Below are positions 11,320-23,405 of a DNA stretch of 36,420 nt, piece by piece. The stretch covers positions 1 through 36,420 of the forward strand of contig JANXWE010000232.1 in assembly GCA_025351325.1 (NCBI GenBank), in the 5' to 3' direction. A model generated the notes under the pieces. The model was not told the origin of the DNA and did not search any database. It worked only from the letters and a program-made list of their open reading frames with translations. Every line of letters starts with the position of its first letter. Within the stretch, counting starts at the first letter, position 1. The DNA is from Fimbriiglobus sp. Its GTDB lineage: Bacteria; Planctomycetota; Planctomycetia; Gemmatales; Gemmataceae. A program made the position numbers and the translations under genes.

Positions 11320-11361
11320 TACGGCACGGTACCGAACACAATATATAGCGAGGATTCCATA

Positions 11362-15729
<4,368 letters not shown>

Positions 15730-15739
15730 TGACGCAATC

Positions 15740-15784
15740 GGACTCTGTTCGCGGTTTGAACAGAGTCCAATTCTGAGATTTTTT
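15740..15784 (+). terminator. Terminator after rpoC
   Basis: A perfect 11-base stem ggactctgttc (15740-15750) with gaacagagtcc (15758-15768), a 7-base loop, and a T-run (tttttt, 15779-15784) 10 bases after the stem. It fits the end of the rpoB-PP2C-rpoC transcript. Confidence 0.7.
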
Positions 15785-15788
15785 CCAA

Positions 15789-15854
15789 GGTGCCCTAGCA
15801 GAACGGGCACCAGTTTGCTTTATTAGTTGTTCCCAGTGGGCGGGTTTACCGCCC
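15789..15854 (+). promoter_or_regulatory. rpsL leader hairpins
   Basis: Two stems precede rpsL: ggtgccc (15789-15795) with gggcacc (15805-15811), and gggcgg (15838-15843) with ccgccc (15849-15854). The first may be a second terminator (followed by agtttgcttt). The second is inside the probable rpsL 5' leader, about 60 bases before the start; str-operon leaders can carry an S7-binding site, which would need testing here. Confidence 0.4.
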
Positions 15855-15913
15855 TGTGGAACCGTTTGTACGAGTTACGACCTTCATTTGTGTCGGTCTT
15901 TCAGAGGTTCGGC

Positions 15914-16288
15914 ATGCCGACGATCAATCAGTTGGTGAAGAAGCCCCGGACGCCTCAGCGCTCGAAGCCGAAGCACCCCGCCATGGAAGGTTGCCCGCAG
16001 AAGCGCGGCGTCTGCACCGTGGTTAAGACAATGACCCCGAAAAAGCCGAACTCGGCGTTGCGGAAGGTCGCCCGGGTTCGCTTGTCGAGCGGCATCGAAG
16101 TCACGGCGTACATCGGCGGCGAAGGGCACAACTTGCAAGAACACTCGATCGTGTTGGTGCGTGGCGGCAAAGTGCGTGACTTGCCCGGCGTGCGGTACCA
16201 CATCGTCCGCGGTGTGCTCGACTGCCAAGCGGTGACGGATCGCAAACAGGCCCGCTCGAAGTACGGTGCCAAGTCCGACGGCAAATAG
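15914..16288 (+). CDS. rpsL: 30S ribosomal protein S12
   Basis: S12 (124 aa) lies at the decoding centre and affects fidelity and streptomycin response. The whole sequence matches the family: [32 protein letters not shown] (with Lys43 equivalent in PKKPNS), [31 protein letters not shown]. The PKKPNS lysine and the GVRYHIVRG loop are of the normal, streptomycin-sensitive type. Start ATG 15914 follows agagg (15903-15907). A longer in-frame reading from 15827 is not supported because family members begin at MPTINQL. Confidence 0.98.
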   Translation: MPTINQLVKKPRTPQRSKPKHPAMEGCPQKRGVCTVVKTMTPKKPNSALRKVARVRLSSGIEVTAYIGGEGHNLQEHSIVLVRGGKVRDLPGVRYHIVRGVLDCQAVTDRKQARSKYGAKSDGK

Positions 16289-16292
16289 GAAT

Positions 16293-16406
16293 AGTTCCAG
16301 GTTCCATGTTCCAAGTTCCATGTTGTCGAACGCCCGAGTTCGATTGGAATTTGTGAGTATGGTGCTTGGGATCGAACATGAACTTGGAACTTGGAACTTG
16401 GAACTT
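16293..16406. repeat. Long palindrome with 7-base-period arms (rpsL / rpsG)
   Basis: The left arm (16293-16325) reads agttcca, ggttcca, tgttcca, agttcca; the right arm (16373-16406) reads gaacatg, aacttgg, aacttgg, aacttgg, aac. They pair over about 30 bases with a few mismatches. An inner hairpin is tcgaac (16326-16331) with gttcga (16338-16343). It fills the whole rpsL-rpsG spacer and ends about 6 bases before the rpsG start, where no clear ribosome binding site is seen apart from the repeat itself. Confidence 0.75.
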
Positions 16407-16412
16407 TAATTT

Positions 16413-16889
16413 ATGGGTACGAAGTCTCGCACGGCCAGCTACGACAAGATGGTTCCGGACGTCCGGTTCAATTCGTTGCTCGTGTCCAAATTCATCAACT
16501 GCTTGATGCACGATGGCAAAAAAGCCACCGCGACTCGGATCTTCTACGACGCCATGGAACTGATCCAAAAGCGGATCCCGGACGTCGATCCGGTCGAAGT
16601 CTTCAAAGCGGCCATCGACAACGTCAAGCCGGCACTCGAAGTGCGCTCCCGCCGGGTCGGCGGTGCCAACTACCAAGTGCCAATGCAAGTGAAGCCCCAG
16701 CGTCAGCAATCGCTGTCGATCCGCTGGCTCATCATCGCCATCCGCAGCAAGGCGGGTCGCCCGACCTTCCAGCGGCTCGCGGACGAACTGATCGCCGCAT
16801 CTCGCCGCGAAGGCGAAGCAATGTCGAAACGCGAACAAACCGTGAAGATGGCCGAAGCCAACAAGGCATTCAGCCACTTCGCTTGGTGA
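16413..16889 (+). CDS. rpsG: 30S ribosomal protein S7
   Basis: S7 (158 aa) nucleates assembly of the 30S head and contacts the E-site tRNA. Family features: VPDVRFNSLLVSKFINCLMHDGKKATATRIFYDAMELI, VEVRSRRVGGANYQVPMQV (as LEVRSRRVGGANYQVPM), QQSLSIRWLIIAIRSK, and the C-terminal MSKREQTVKMAEANKAFSHFAW. Length matches the family (about 156 aa). Start ATG 16413 lies directly after the right arm of the upstream palindrome. Downstream comes fusA, giving the usual rpsL-rpsG-fusA order. Confidence 0.98.
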   Translation: MGTKSRTASYDKMVPDVRFNSLLVSKFINCLMHDGKKATATRIFYDAMELIQKRIPDVDPVEVFKAAIDNVKPALEVRSRRVGGANYQVPMQVKPQRQQSLSIRWLIIAIRSKAGRPTFQRLADELIAASRREGEAMSKREQTVKMAEANKAFSHFAW

Positions 16890-16897
16890 TGTGTCGT

Positions 16898-17010
16898 AGT
16901 CGGTGAACAGTGGTCAGTGGTCGGTGCCTTCGGGCACAGGCCTCTGACCATTTTGCATTTGAACCCTCGCGAGTTTTTCTAAACTGACCATCGACCGCTG
17001 ACCACCGACT
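16898..17010. repeat. Long palindrome with 7-base-period arms (rpsG / fusA)
   Basis: The left arm 16898-16925 matches the reverse complement of 16983-17010 at 22 of 28 positions. The right arm reads ctgacca, tcgaccg, ctgacca, ccgactc; the left carries gtggtca, gtggtcg. A nested strong hairpin is listed separately at 16912-16949. It fills the spacer between rpsG and fusA. Same design as the elements after tuf and rpsL but with different sequence. Confidence 0.65.
16912..16955 (+). terminator. UUCG-capped hairpin after rpsG
   Basis: ggtcag (16912-16917) pairs with ctgacc (16944-16949), more pairs follow inward, and gtgcc (16924-16928) pairs with ggcac (16933-16937) around the extra-stable loop ttcg. 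attttgc follows. It resembles an intrinsic terminator or an mRNA-end stabiliser inside the larger palindrome. Confidence 0.5.
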
Positions 17011-17021
17011 CCTGGTTTCCA

Positions 17022-19139
17022 ATGGCCAAATCCTCTTCCGCGACCGACGAACTCGCCAAGATTCGCAATCTCGGGGTCATCGCGCACATCGACGCTGGCA
17101 AGACGACCACCACCGAACATCTTCTCTTTTATGCCGGGGCCAAGCACAAGCTCGGCGGGGTCGATCAAGGCACCACCCAGACCGATTACGACCCCGAAGA
17201 ACAAGAGCGTGGCATCACGATCTACTCGGCGTGCATCCCCTTCCAGTGGGCCGGGTTCACCATCAATCTGATCGACACCCCGGGCCACGTCGATTTCACC
17301 GCCGAGGTCGAGCGGAGCCTGCGCGTGCTCGATGGGGCCGTCTGCGTGTTCGATGCGCAGAAGGGGGTCGAGGCCCAATCGGAAACCGTTTGGAAGCAGG
17401 CGAACAAGTACTCGGTGCCCCGGTTGATTTTCGTCAACAAAATGGACGTCGTCGGGGCCAGTTTCGCCAAGGCGCTGGTGTCGATCCACGACCGCCTCAC
17501 ACCCGACTTCGCCGCCAATGGCCGGCCGGTGCCAATTCAAATTCCCATCGGATCCGGCAGCGAAAAGGACAGCCCCAAACCGTTTCGGGGCGTCATCGAC
17601 ATCCTCGAACAGCAGGCGATTTACTTCGACCCGGCCGACGGCGGCAAGACGATCACCCGCGAATCGATCCCGGACGAGGAACTCGACACGGTGAAGAAGT
17701 ACCGCGAGCAACTCTTCGACGCGCTCACGCAACACGACGAACAAGATCTGATCACTTCGGCAGTGCTCGAAGGGTTGGAGCCGGACCTGACCAAAGTCCG
17801 CAAGTTGATCCGCGAGCAGACGCTGTCACGGAAGATTTACCCCGTGCTGTGTGGCTCGGGACGCGAGCATATCGGCATCCAGCCGATGCTCGACGCCGTG
17901 ACACTCTACCTGCCCAGCCCGCTCGATCGACCACCAGTGGTCGGCACCAACCCGAAGAACGGCAAAGAAGAGATTCGCAAACCGGATCCGAAGGAACCAT
18001 TCTGCGGGTTGGTCTTTAAAGCGGCGTGGCACCCGAGTGGGCACCGATTCTTCATCCGCGTCTACTCCGGCACGTTGCGGCCGAACGCGCGGGCGTTCAA
18101 CACCGGCCGGGACGTGAAAGAGAACATCGCCAAACTGTTCCACGTGCACGCCGACCCGAACCGTGGGTTGGAAGAAGTCGAAACGGCCCCGACTGGCGAT
18201 ATCGTCGCGGTCGTCGGCTTGAAAGAATCGAAGACGGGGGACACTCTGTGCGACACCCAGCACCCGATTCTGCTAGAGCCGATCAGCTTCGCGGAGGCGG
18301 TGGTCAGCCAGTCGATCGAACCGGAAAGCGGCAAAGACAAGGACAAGCTAGCGAACGCCTTGGAGATGCTCCAGCTCGAAGATCCGACATTCAAAGTGCA
18401 AGATAGCAAAGACACGGGCCAAGTGCTGATGAGCGGCATGGGCACGCTCCACCTCGAAGTGAAAGTGCACCGGCTCGAGCGCGACTTCAAGTTGGAAGTG
18501 CGTGTCGGCAAACCACGGGTGAGCTTCCGCGAGATGCTGCGGGCCGGAAAGACGGTCGAAATCACCGTGGACAAACTCGGCGACAAACCGAGTTTCGCGT
18601 TCCTGCGGGTGTCGTTCACCACGTTCAAAACCGAGAAGCCCGTCACGGTGCGGAACAGCGTTGGCAGCGAGGCGCTCCCGCCGTTATTCGCGGCCGCCGC
18701 CGAGCGCGGGTTGATCGACGCTTGTCAAACGGGGGAACTCGGCTACCCGATGATGAACCTGCAAGCGACGATCACCGACGCCCGCTTCGACCCGCAGCTC
18801 AGCAGCGAAGACGCCTTCGTCGTCGCGGCGAACAAGGCCTACCGCCAAGCGTGCGATGACAACATCGACCTGCTCCAGCCGATCATGAAAGTGACCGTCA
18901 GCACGCCGTCGGACTTCCTCGGCAACATCACGGGCGACCTCGCCAAACGGGGCGGGGAAGTGAAGGAGATCACCGGCGACAGCACGGCCGAGGTGGTCGC
19001 CTACGTCCCGCTCGAGAAGTTATTCACCTACGCCAACGAGGTCCGCAGCCTGAGCCAAGGCCGGGCGAATGCGTCGATGGAACCCGATTCGTACCAAGTC
19101 GCTCCGCAGGAAGTGGTCCGCCGCATTCGGGGTGGGTGA
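17022..19139 (+). CDS. fusA: Elongation factor G
   Basis: EF-G (705 aa) is the GTPase that drives ribosomal translocation and, with RRF, recycling. Motifs: G1 AHIDAGKT (21-28), switch I EEQERGITI (59-67), DTPGHVD (85-91), NKMD (139-142), then domain II, III and the domain IV/V region (LQATITDARFDPQLSSEDAF; GDLAKRGGEVKEITGDSTAEVVAYVPLEKLF). The stretch around switch I reads TDYDPEEQERGITIYSA rather than the commoner MDWMEQEQERGITITSA. Planctomycetes and spirochaetes are known to have divergent EF-G paralogues (spdEFG1/2), so this may be one of them. Position after rpsL-rpsG is canonical. A REP hairpin with T-run ends the gene. Confidence 0.95.
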   Translation: MAKSSSATDELAKIRNLGVIAHIDAGKTTTTEHLLFYAGAKHKLGGVDQGTTQTDYDPEEQERGITIYSACIPFQWAGFTINLIDTPGHVDFTAEVERSLRVLDGAVCVFDAQKGVEAQSETVWKQANKYSVPRLIFVNKMDVVGASFAKALVSIHDRLTPDFAANGRPVPIQIPIGSGSEKDSPKPFRGVIDILEQQAIYFDPADGGKTITRESIPDEELDTVKKYREQLFDALTQHDEQDLITSAVLEGLEPDLTKVRKLIREQTLSRKIYPVLCGSGREHIGIQPMLDAVTLYLPSPLDRPPVVGTNPKNGKEEIRKPDPKEPFCGLVFKAAWHPSGHRFFIRVYSGTLRPNARAFNTGRDVKENIAKLFHVHADPNRGLEEVETAPTGDIVAVVGLKESKTGDTLCDTQHPILLEPISFAEAVVSQSIEPESGKDKDKLANALEMLQLEDPTFKVQDSKDTGQVLMSGMGTLHLEVKVHRLERDFKLEVRVGKPRVSFREMLRAGKTVEITVDKLGDKPSFAFLRVSFTTFKTEKPVTVRNSVGSEALPPLFAAAAERGLIDACQTGELGYPMMNLQATITDARFDPQLSSEDAFVVAANKAYRQACDDNIDLLQPIMKVTVSTPSDFLGNITGDLAKRGGEVKEITGDSTAEVVAYVPLEKLFTYANEVRSLSQGRANASMEPDSYQVAPQEVVRRIRGG

Positions 19140-19173
19140 TTATTTCACCGAGCAGACACTCAGATGTATTGAG

Positions 19174-19253
19174 ATGGCGAGCCGGTCAGCGTCAGCTGCC
19201 GGGTTTTTTTGAGCAGTAAAGAATCCGGCAGCTGAAGCTGACCGGCTCGCCAT
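19174..19253. repeat. Inverted pair of REP-like elements; also terminates fusA
   Basis: Unit 1 (19174-19202) and unit 2 (19225-19253, reversed) match in 28 of 29 bases. Each unit folds by itself: ccgg-t-cagc, a four-base loop, gctg-ccgg. The loop is gtca in unit 1 and ttca in unit 2. Unit 1 is followed by ttttttt (19204-19210), making an intrinsic terminator for fusA. A third unit with loop gtga is at 21489-21516. The pair lies between converging genes, as REP/BIME elements often do. Confidence 0.85.
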
Positions 19254-19264
19254 TGTGAAAAAGA

Positions 19265-20104
19265 CTACTTCTTGCGGCCGGCGAAGAACTCGGCGATGCG
19301 GGATCGGGAATCGGCCGAACCCGCCAAGCCGATGAATGCGGCGGTTTCGAGAGCCAAGCCGTTCTCCAGTGGCAGTTCGGTTCCGCGGGCGATGACGGGC
19401 AGGAGTAAAGCCAGCGCGGGTTGGGCTTCGTCAGTCGGAATACTCGGCTCCGCACTCGGCAGCGGATTTCCTTTGTTGAAGCGCTTGGCGGAATGCTCAC
19501 CGGACGTGAACAACGCTTCCGGAGTCGTGTGGTTCACAAAACCATCCGCGAGGCCGAGCCGGATGGCCTCGGTACCGGTCACGCTCGTACCGGTGACCAT
19601 CATATTCAGCGCGGCGGAGACACCGATGATCCGGGGCAGGCGCTGGGTACCGCCCCAGCCGGGGATCAAGCCGAGCTTCACTTCCGGCAATCCGAGTTCC
19701 ACTTTCGGGTTCGTCCCGACCAGCCGATAATCGCAGGCGAGCGCCACTTCCAAGCCGCCACCGAGGGCGGCCCCGTCGATGATCGCACAGGTCGGAAACG
19801 GCAAATTCTCGAGCAGCGCCAATGTCGCCAGCCCGAATTCCATCAGCTCGCGCACGGCAGGATGGTGCGGCGCCGGCACGCTGCCCAAGAATTTCAAATC
19901 GGCACCGGCAATAAAGATGTTCGGCTTGGCACTGTCGAGAATCAATCCGACGCAGTCCGTGGCCTGATTCAAAGTGAGCAGCACCGCGTGGAGCTCGTCC
20001 CACAGAGCGCGGGTGAGCACATTGGCCCGGCTGCCCGGTTGATCGACGGTGAGCACCGCGATGCCATCGGGCCGCATCAGCAGCCGGAGCGGAGATTCGG
20101 CCAT
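19265..20104 (-). CDS. Enoyl-CoA hydratase/isomerase (crotonase) family protein
   Basis: A 279-aa crotonase-fold protein, most like the hydratase half of FadB/FadJ-type enzymes. The oxyanion-hole segments are IAGADLKFL (near 66-73) and DGAALGGGLEVALACDYR (110-127). Both acidic residues of true hydratases are present (Glu119 in GGGLE and Glu141 in GLPEVKLGLIPGWGGTQRLPR). It probably hydrates trans-2-enoyl-CoA to 3-hydroxyacyl-CoA in fatty-acid breakdown, but no other beta-oxidation gene is nearby. The start ATG 20104 has aggtg about 5 bases upstream. It lies 47 bases after the serpin gene on the same strand and may be co-transcribed. Confidence 0.88.
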   Translation of the reverse strand: MAESPLRLLMRPDGIAVLTVDQPGSRANVLTRALWDELHAVLLTLNQATDCVGLILDSAKPNIFIAGADLKFLGSVPAPHHPAVRELMEFGLATLALLENLPFPTCAIIDGAALGGGLEVALACDYRLVGTNPKVELGLPEVKLGLIPGWGGTQRLPRIIGVSAALNMMVTGTSVTGTEAIRLGLADGFVNHTTPEALFTSGEHSAKRFNKGNPLPSAEPSIPTDEAQPALALLLPVIARGTELPLENGLALETAAFIGLAGSADSRSRIAEFFAGRKK

Positions 20105-20151
20105 GGAGTCACCTGCGTGAGAATCAGATGCTCCATAATACCCCGAAACCG

Positions 20152-21387
20152 TCAGCCAATCTTGGACAAGCGGCCCAAGAACAGAACCGTGTTCGAGGGA
20201 ATATGGCGGATGGCGAACAGGAACGGCCGATCCGCCCGGAAGACTTTCGGCTCGACCGGGATCTGGACAGAAGTCGCCCCGACGATGACGCCCGTCGCGG
20301 CGGCGGCTTCGGTGCCTTCCTCGTTCACATCCACGAAGGCCTTGTGGATCACGGCCGAAACCGAGAGCGCTTCGCGGCCGGAGTGCATCCCGGTCAGGTC
20401 GGCTTTCTTGTCGTCGAACACGTCCTTCATCCCCAATGCTTGCAGCGGCTCCCTCAGGCTGGACTCGGTTTCGACTTTGAACTTGGGCAACGTCAAATCG
20501 ACGGTGATTCTCGGTTGCAACGCCTTGACCGTCTCCGCGATGGCCGCCCCGCTCAGCTTCTTCTCCAGGTCGGCAAACCCCTCGGCTTTACGCGGCAACC
20601 AGACGAGCATCGAGGTTTCTCGACCTTTGTAGGGCAGCTCGATGGCTTGGTAGTCCGGGGTTTCCGCGTAGCTCATCGCGGCGTGGCGATACATCAACGG
20701 AATCTCGTGTTTCGCGCCGCCGATGTGGAACGGTCCCGCTTTCGTCTGCGACTTTTCGAACGGGACTTCCCAAGTTCCTTTGAAGTAGATGGCGTTCGTC
20801 AGCACCAACCGGGTGAGCGCGGTCACTGCCCCCATGGGAATCAAGTTCTTGATCTTGTCGTGAGTCTCTTTCTCGACCCAGGCGTTGATGATACCCCGGG
20901 CCGCATCTGGCATGGTGAAGTCGGTGTCGATCAGTCCTGCGCCGTAGTTCTCGTGGGTGGTGGTCAGAAATTCTTTCCGCCACGGGTACCCTTTCGTGCC
21001 CCAGAGCGCATTGGCGACACTCAGTTCGTAGCCCCGTCTCACGGCGGGGACTTTCTCGTTGTTGAGTGCCGCCATCATCGTCTTGAAGCCACTGTGGGCC
21101 AGTTTCGCTTCGACGGGTAGGTGGAGAACTTTGAGCATTTGGGCCAAGGTATTGCCGTTGGCTCCCACGCTGGTCATGGCGAGTGCCGCTTCGACGCTGA
21201 AGGGGGAGAAAAAGACGTTGTCCTTGGTCGATTTCAGTTGGCCGTAGAGTTCGCCCGCGAAGGCATTGTTGCCCTCGGCGATGCTGAACGGTTTGGGTTC
21301 CTCCGGCTTGTTCGCGCGGCCGAGTGAGTATCCCAGTGGAATGGCTGCAGCGGTGGCCAAGAAGTGGCGACGGGTTGGCGACATCAT
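20152..21387 (-). CDS. Serpin-family protease inhibitor with Tat signal
   Basis: A 411-aa serpin. It starts with a twin-arginine export signal (SPTRRHFLATAAAIPLGYSLG), so it is probably exported folded. Serpin landmarks: NVFFSPFSVEAALAMTSVGA, ANALWG, LTNAIYFKGTWEVPF, the hinge NEEGTEAAAATG (355-366), and the C-terminal FRADRPFLFAIRHIPSNTVLFLGRL. The hinge has small residues at P12-P9 and Thr at P8, which fits an inhibitory, loop-inserting serpin. Counting from the hinge puts P1-P1' near Thr372-Ser373, suggesting an elastase- or subtilisin-like target, but this is a rough guess. Two adjacent ATGs (21387, 21384) are possible starts. Divergent from the next gene. Confidence 0.93.
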   Translation of the reverse strand: MMSPTRRHFLATAAAIPLGYSLGRANKPEEPKPFSIAEGNNAFAGELYGQLKSTKDNVFFSPFSVEAALAMTSVGANGNTLAQMLKVLHLPVEAKLAHSGFKTMMAALNNEKVPAVRRGYELSVANALWGTKGYPWRKEFLTTTHENYGAGLIDTDFTMPDAARGIINAWVEKETHDKIKNLIPMGAVTALTRLVLTNAIYFKGTWEVPFEKSQTKAGPFHIGGAKHEIPLMYRHAAMSYAETPDYQAIELPYKGRETSMLVWLPRKAEGFADLEKKLSGAAIAETVKALQPRITVDLTLPKFKVETESSLREPLQALGMKDVFDDKKADLTGMHSGREALSVSAVIHKAFVDVNEEGTEAAAATGVIVGATSVQIPVEPKVFRADRPFLFAIRHIPSNTVLFLGRLSKIG

Positions 21388-21744
21388 GTTCCAGTTCCTC
21401 GAAATGTGCAGGGCGACAACTGCCCCACCATCCAGACGATTCGGCGACCCAGAAAGTTGGCAACAGTTACAAAACTGTTGTGCGGACAGGCGAGCCGGTC
21501 AGCGTGAGCTGCCGGATTCATTTGCCGCACCCAAGCATCTCCACCCTCAGGCATCCCAGCGACCCGCGGCACTTTTGGTACAGCCCGAACAATCGTTCCA
21601 GTCCCATACCGTTCTGACCGGGGAACCCGAAAACCCGCCGAGCGAACCCGAGTTTGGCACCTCTGTGGTACGATAGAAATAAGACGTGTCGGGCGGCGTA
21701 GTGTTCCCGGCGTTTCATCCGTTCCGTGTGCAGGAGTAGCACCA
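21388..21744. promoter_or_regulatory. Divergent intergenic region with REP unit and hairpin
   Basis: About 357 bases between the serpin gene (-) and the FG-GAP gene (+) with no supported ORF. It contains a perfect 8-pair hairpin, caacagtt-acaa-aactgttg (21461-21480), and a single REP-like unit (21489-21516). Both genes presumably have promoters here; none could be placed with confidence. aggag at 21732-21736 is the ribosome binding site of the + gene. Confidence 0.4.
21489..21516 (+). repeat. Single REP-like unit
   Basis: Same 28-base core as the pair at 19174-19253, in the orientation of unit 1. The stem bases are unchanged and the four-base loop is gtga instead of gtca. No T-run follows here. 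Confidence 0.8.
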
Positions 21745-23289
21745 ATGTCCGGTCCCTCGAAAACCGCGAACCCCCTAGCCACGAATCGCTTCCGACCGAT
21801 CATGGAGCGGTTGGAGTCCCGTGAAGTCCCGGCCGTCGTCACGTTGCCGGACGTGTTCGTCGTGCGCGCCGGTCGTATTCTCGATGTCAATACAACGGGT
21901 ATTTTCGGGGTCGGTGGCGTCCTCAACAACGATGTCGACGACACCAACGCCCCGGTCAGCAACGCCGGACTCCGGGTTACGCTTTTCACGCAGCCCATCG
22001 ACTCGGCGACCGGACTGGCACTCGGAACTCCTTTCAAGATTTTTAGCGACGGAACATTCTCGTTCCGTGCCCCGCACAATTTCAACGGCGTAGCCACCTT
22101 CACCTACCAAGCCGCTTCGAGTGGCGGTCTTCTGAGCGCCTTTGAAACCGTCTCGATCCGCGTCATCGCACCGGTTCGGCGGCTGGCGGTCGGCGCCGAT
22201 CAAGGGGCCACGCCGACGGTGGCGGTTTACGACGGTACCGGCAAGAACCTCCTCTTCAACTTCGAGGCCTTCGACTCGAGTTTCAAAGGTGGCGTCCGCG
22301 TCGCCCTGGGTGACTTCAACAACGACAACATCCAAGATATCGTGGTTGCGGCCGGCCCGCGTGGTGGCCCACACATCAAGATCATCGACGGCCGAACCGG
22401 CGAGCAACTCTCGAGCTTCTTCGCGTTCGACCCGGCGTTCCGTGGCGGCGTCGAAATCGCCACCGGCGATCTCAACGGCGACGGTACCGACGACTTGATC
22501 GTCTCGGCTGGTTCCGGAACCAGTGCCCACGTCAAAGTCTTCAACGGTAACGTCGTCACGCGTGGCAGCTTCAACGGGAATGCCATCGGAGATCAACTCG
22601 CCAGCTTCTTCGCCTACAACTCCGGCGAGACCAATGGCGTTCGGGTGGCGGCCGGCGAAATCGACGCCGATGGCATCATCAAACTCGTCACCGCGCCGGC
22701 CTCGGGGAGTACCCTCGTCAAGGTCTTCGACCTGTCGAGTGGCAAAGCGGTTCAGACGAAAAACTTCTTCGCGGGTAACTCGAAAGATACTCGCGGATTG
22801 TACGTCGCGGTGGGTGACCTCAACAACGACTTCCTGGACGACATCGTCGTCGGTAGTGGTTCGGGGACACCCGAAGCCCGGATTTACATCCGCAACCCGG
22901 TCGACCGCAACCAGATGATCTTCAGCCGAGCGATCACCTCCGAGGGGTTCAGCGATAGCTTCGTTTCGGACGCCTTCACGAACCCGTTGAACACGAACGC
23001 GGCTCCAGATTATTTGGACAATACGCTGACCTCGCCGACCCCGATCCCCACGAGCTTGGCTGGTGGGCCGACGACACCGAAACCGGGTTTCTTGCAAGGC
23101 TACACGGGTGGGATGCGAGTGGCCGTCAGCTTCAACAACACTGACAACTTCGGCGACATCACCCTCGCGCAAGGGCCGAACGGCTACCCGCGCGTGCAGA
23201 TCCTCGACGGCATCGATCTCAGCACGATTGAGGACTTCACGGTCTTCACGGGATTCTTCGGCGGCTTGAACGTCGCCGGCCACCACTAA
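21745..23289 (+). CDS. Exported FG-GAP repeat (beta-propeller) protein
   Basis: A 514-aa protein with no classical signal peptide, but with the planctomycete N-terminal sorting motif MERLESREVPAVV (near 20-32). After it comes a cadherin/Ig-like beta domain with GGVLNNDVDDTN and SDGTFSFRAPHNFNGVATFTY. The rest is a chain of FG-GAP/integrin-type blades, each with VRVALGDFNNDNIQDIVVAAG-like units (DxNxDxxxD calcium loops): VEIATGDLNGDGTDDLIVSAG, LYVAVGDLNNDFLDDIVVGSG. It is probably a surface or periplasmic adhesive or calcium-binding protein. Start ATG 21745 with aggag at 21732-21736. A strong terminator follows. Confidence 0.9.
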   Translation: MSGPSKTANPLATNRFRPIMERLESREVPAVVTLPDVFVVRAGRILDVNTTGIFGVGGVLNNDVDDTNAPVSNAGLRVTLFTQPIDSATGLALGTPFKIFSDGTFSFRAPHNFNGVATFTYQAASSGGLLSAFETVSIRVIAPVRRLAVGADQGATPTVAVYDGTGKNLLFNFEAFDSSFKGGVRVALGDFNNDNIQDIVVAAGPRGGPHIKIIDGRTGEQLSSFFAFDPAFRGGVEIATGDLNGDGTDDLIVSAGSGTSAHVKVFNGNVVTRGSFNGNAIGDQLASFFAYNSGETNGVRVAAGEIDADGIIKLVTAPASGSTLVKVFDLSSGKAVQTKNFFAGNSKDTRGLYVAVGDLNNDFLDDIVVGSGSGTPEARIYIRNPVDRNQMIFSRAITSEGFSDSFVSDAFTNPLNTNAAPDYLDNTLTSPTPIPTSLAGGPTTPKPGFLQGYTGGMRVAVSFNNTDNFGDITLAQGPNGYPRVQILDGIDLSTIEDFTVFTGFFGGLNVAGHH

Positions 23290-23299
23290 TGATTGACCG

Positions 23300-23334
23300 A
23301 ATCCCGTTCGCTTCCCGAACGGGATTCCGTTTCT
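23300..23334 (+). terminator. Terminator after the FG-GAP gene
   Basis: A perfect 12-base stem gaatcccgttcg (23300-23311) with cgaacgggattc (23317-23328), loop cttcc, followed by cgtttc. The stem begins 10 bases after the stop codon. Confidence 0.78.
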
Positions 23335-23405
23335 ACAATAATCTCAACGTCTGAGAGCGACGCCAAGCCCGATTTCCCATCGCTCTCGCCTTCGCATCCA
23401 ACTCC

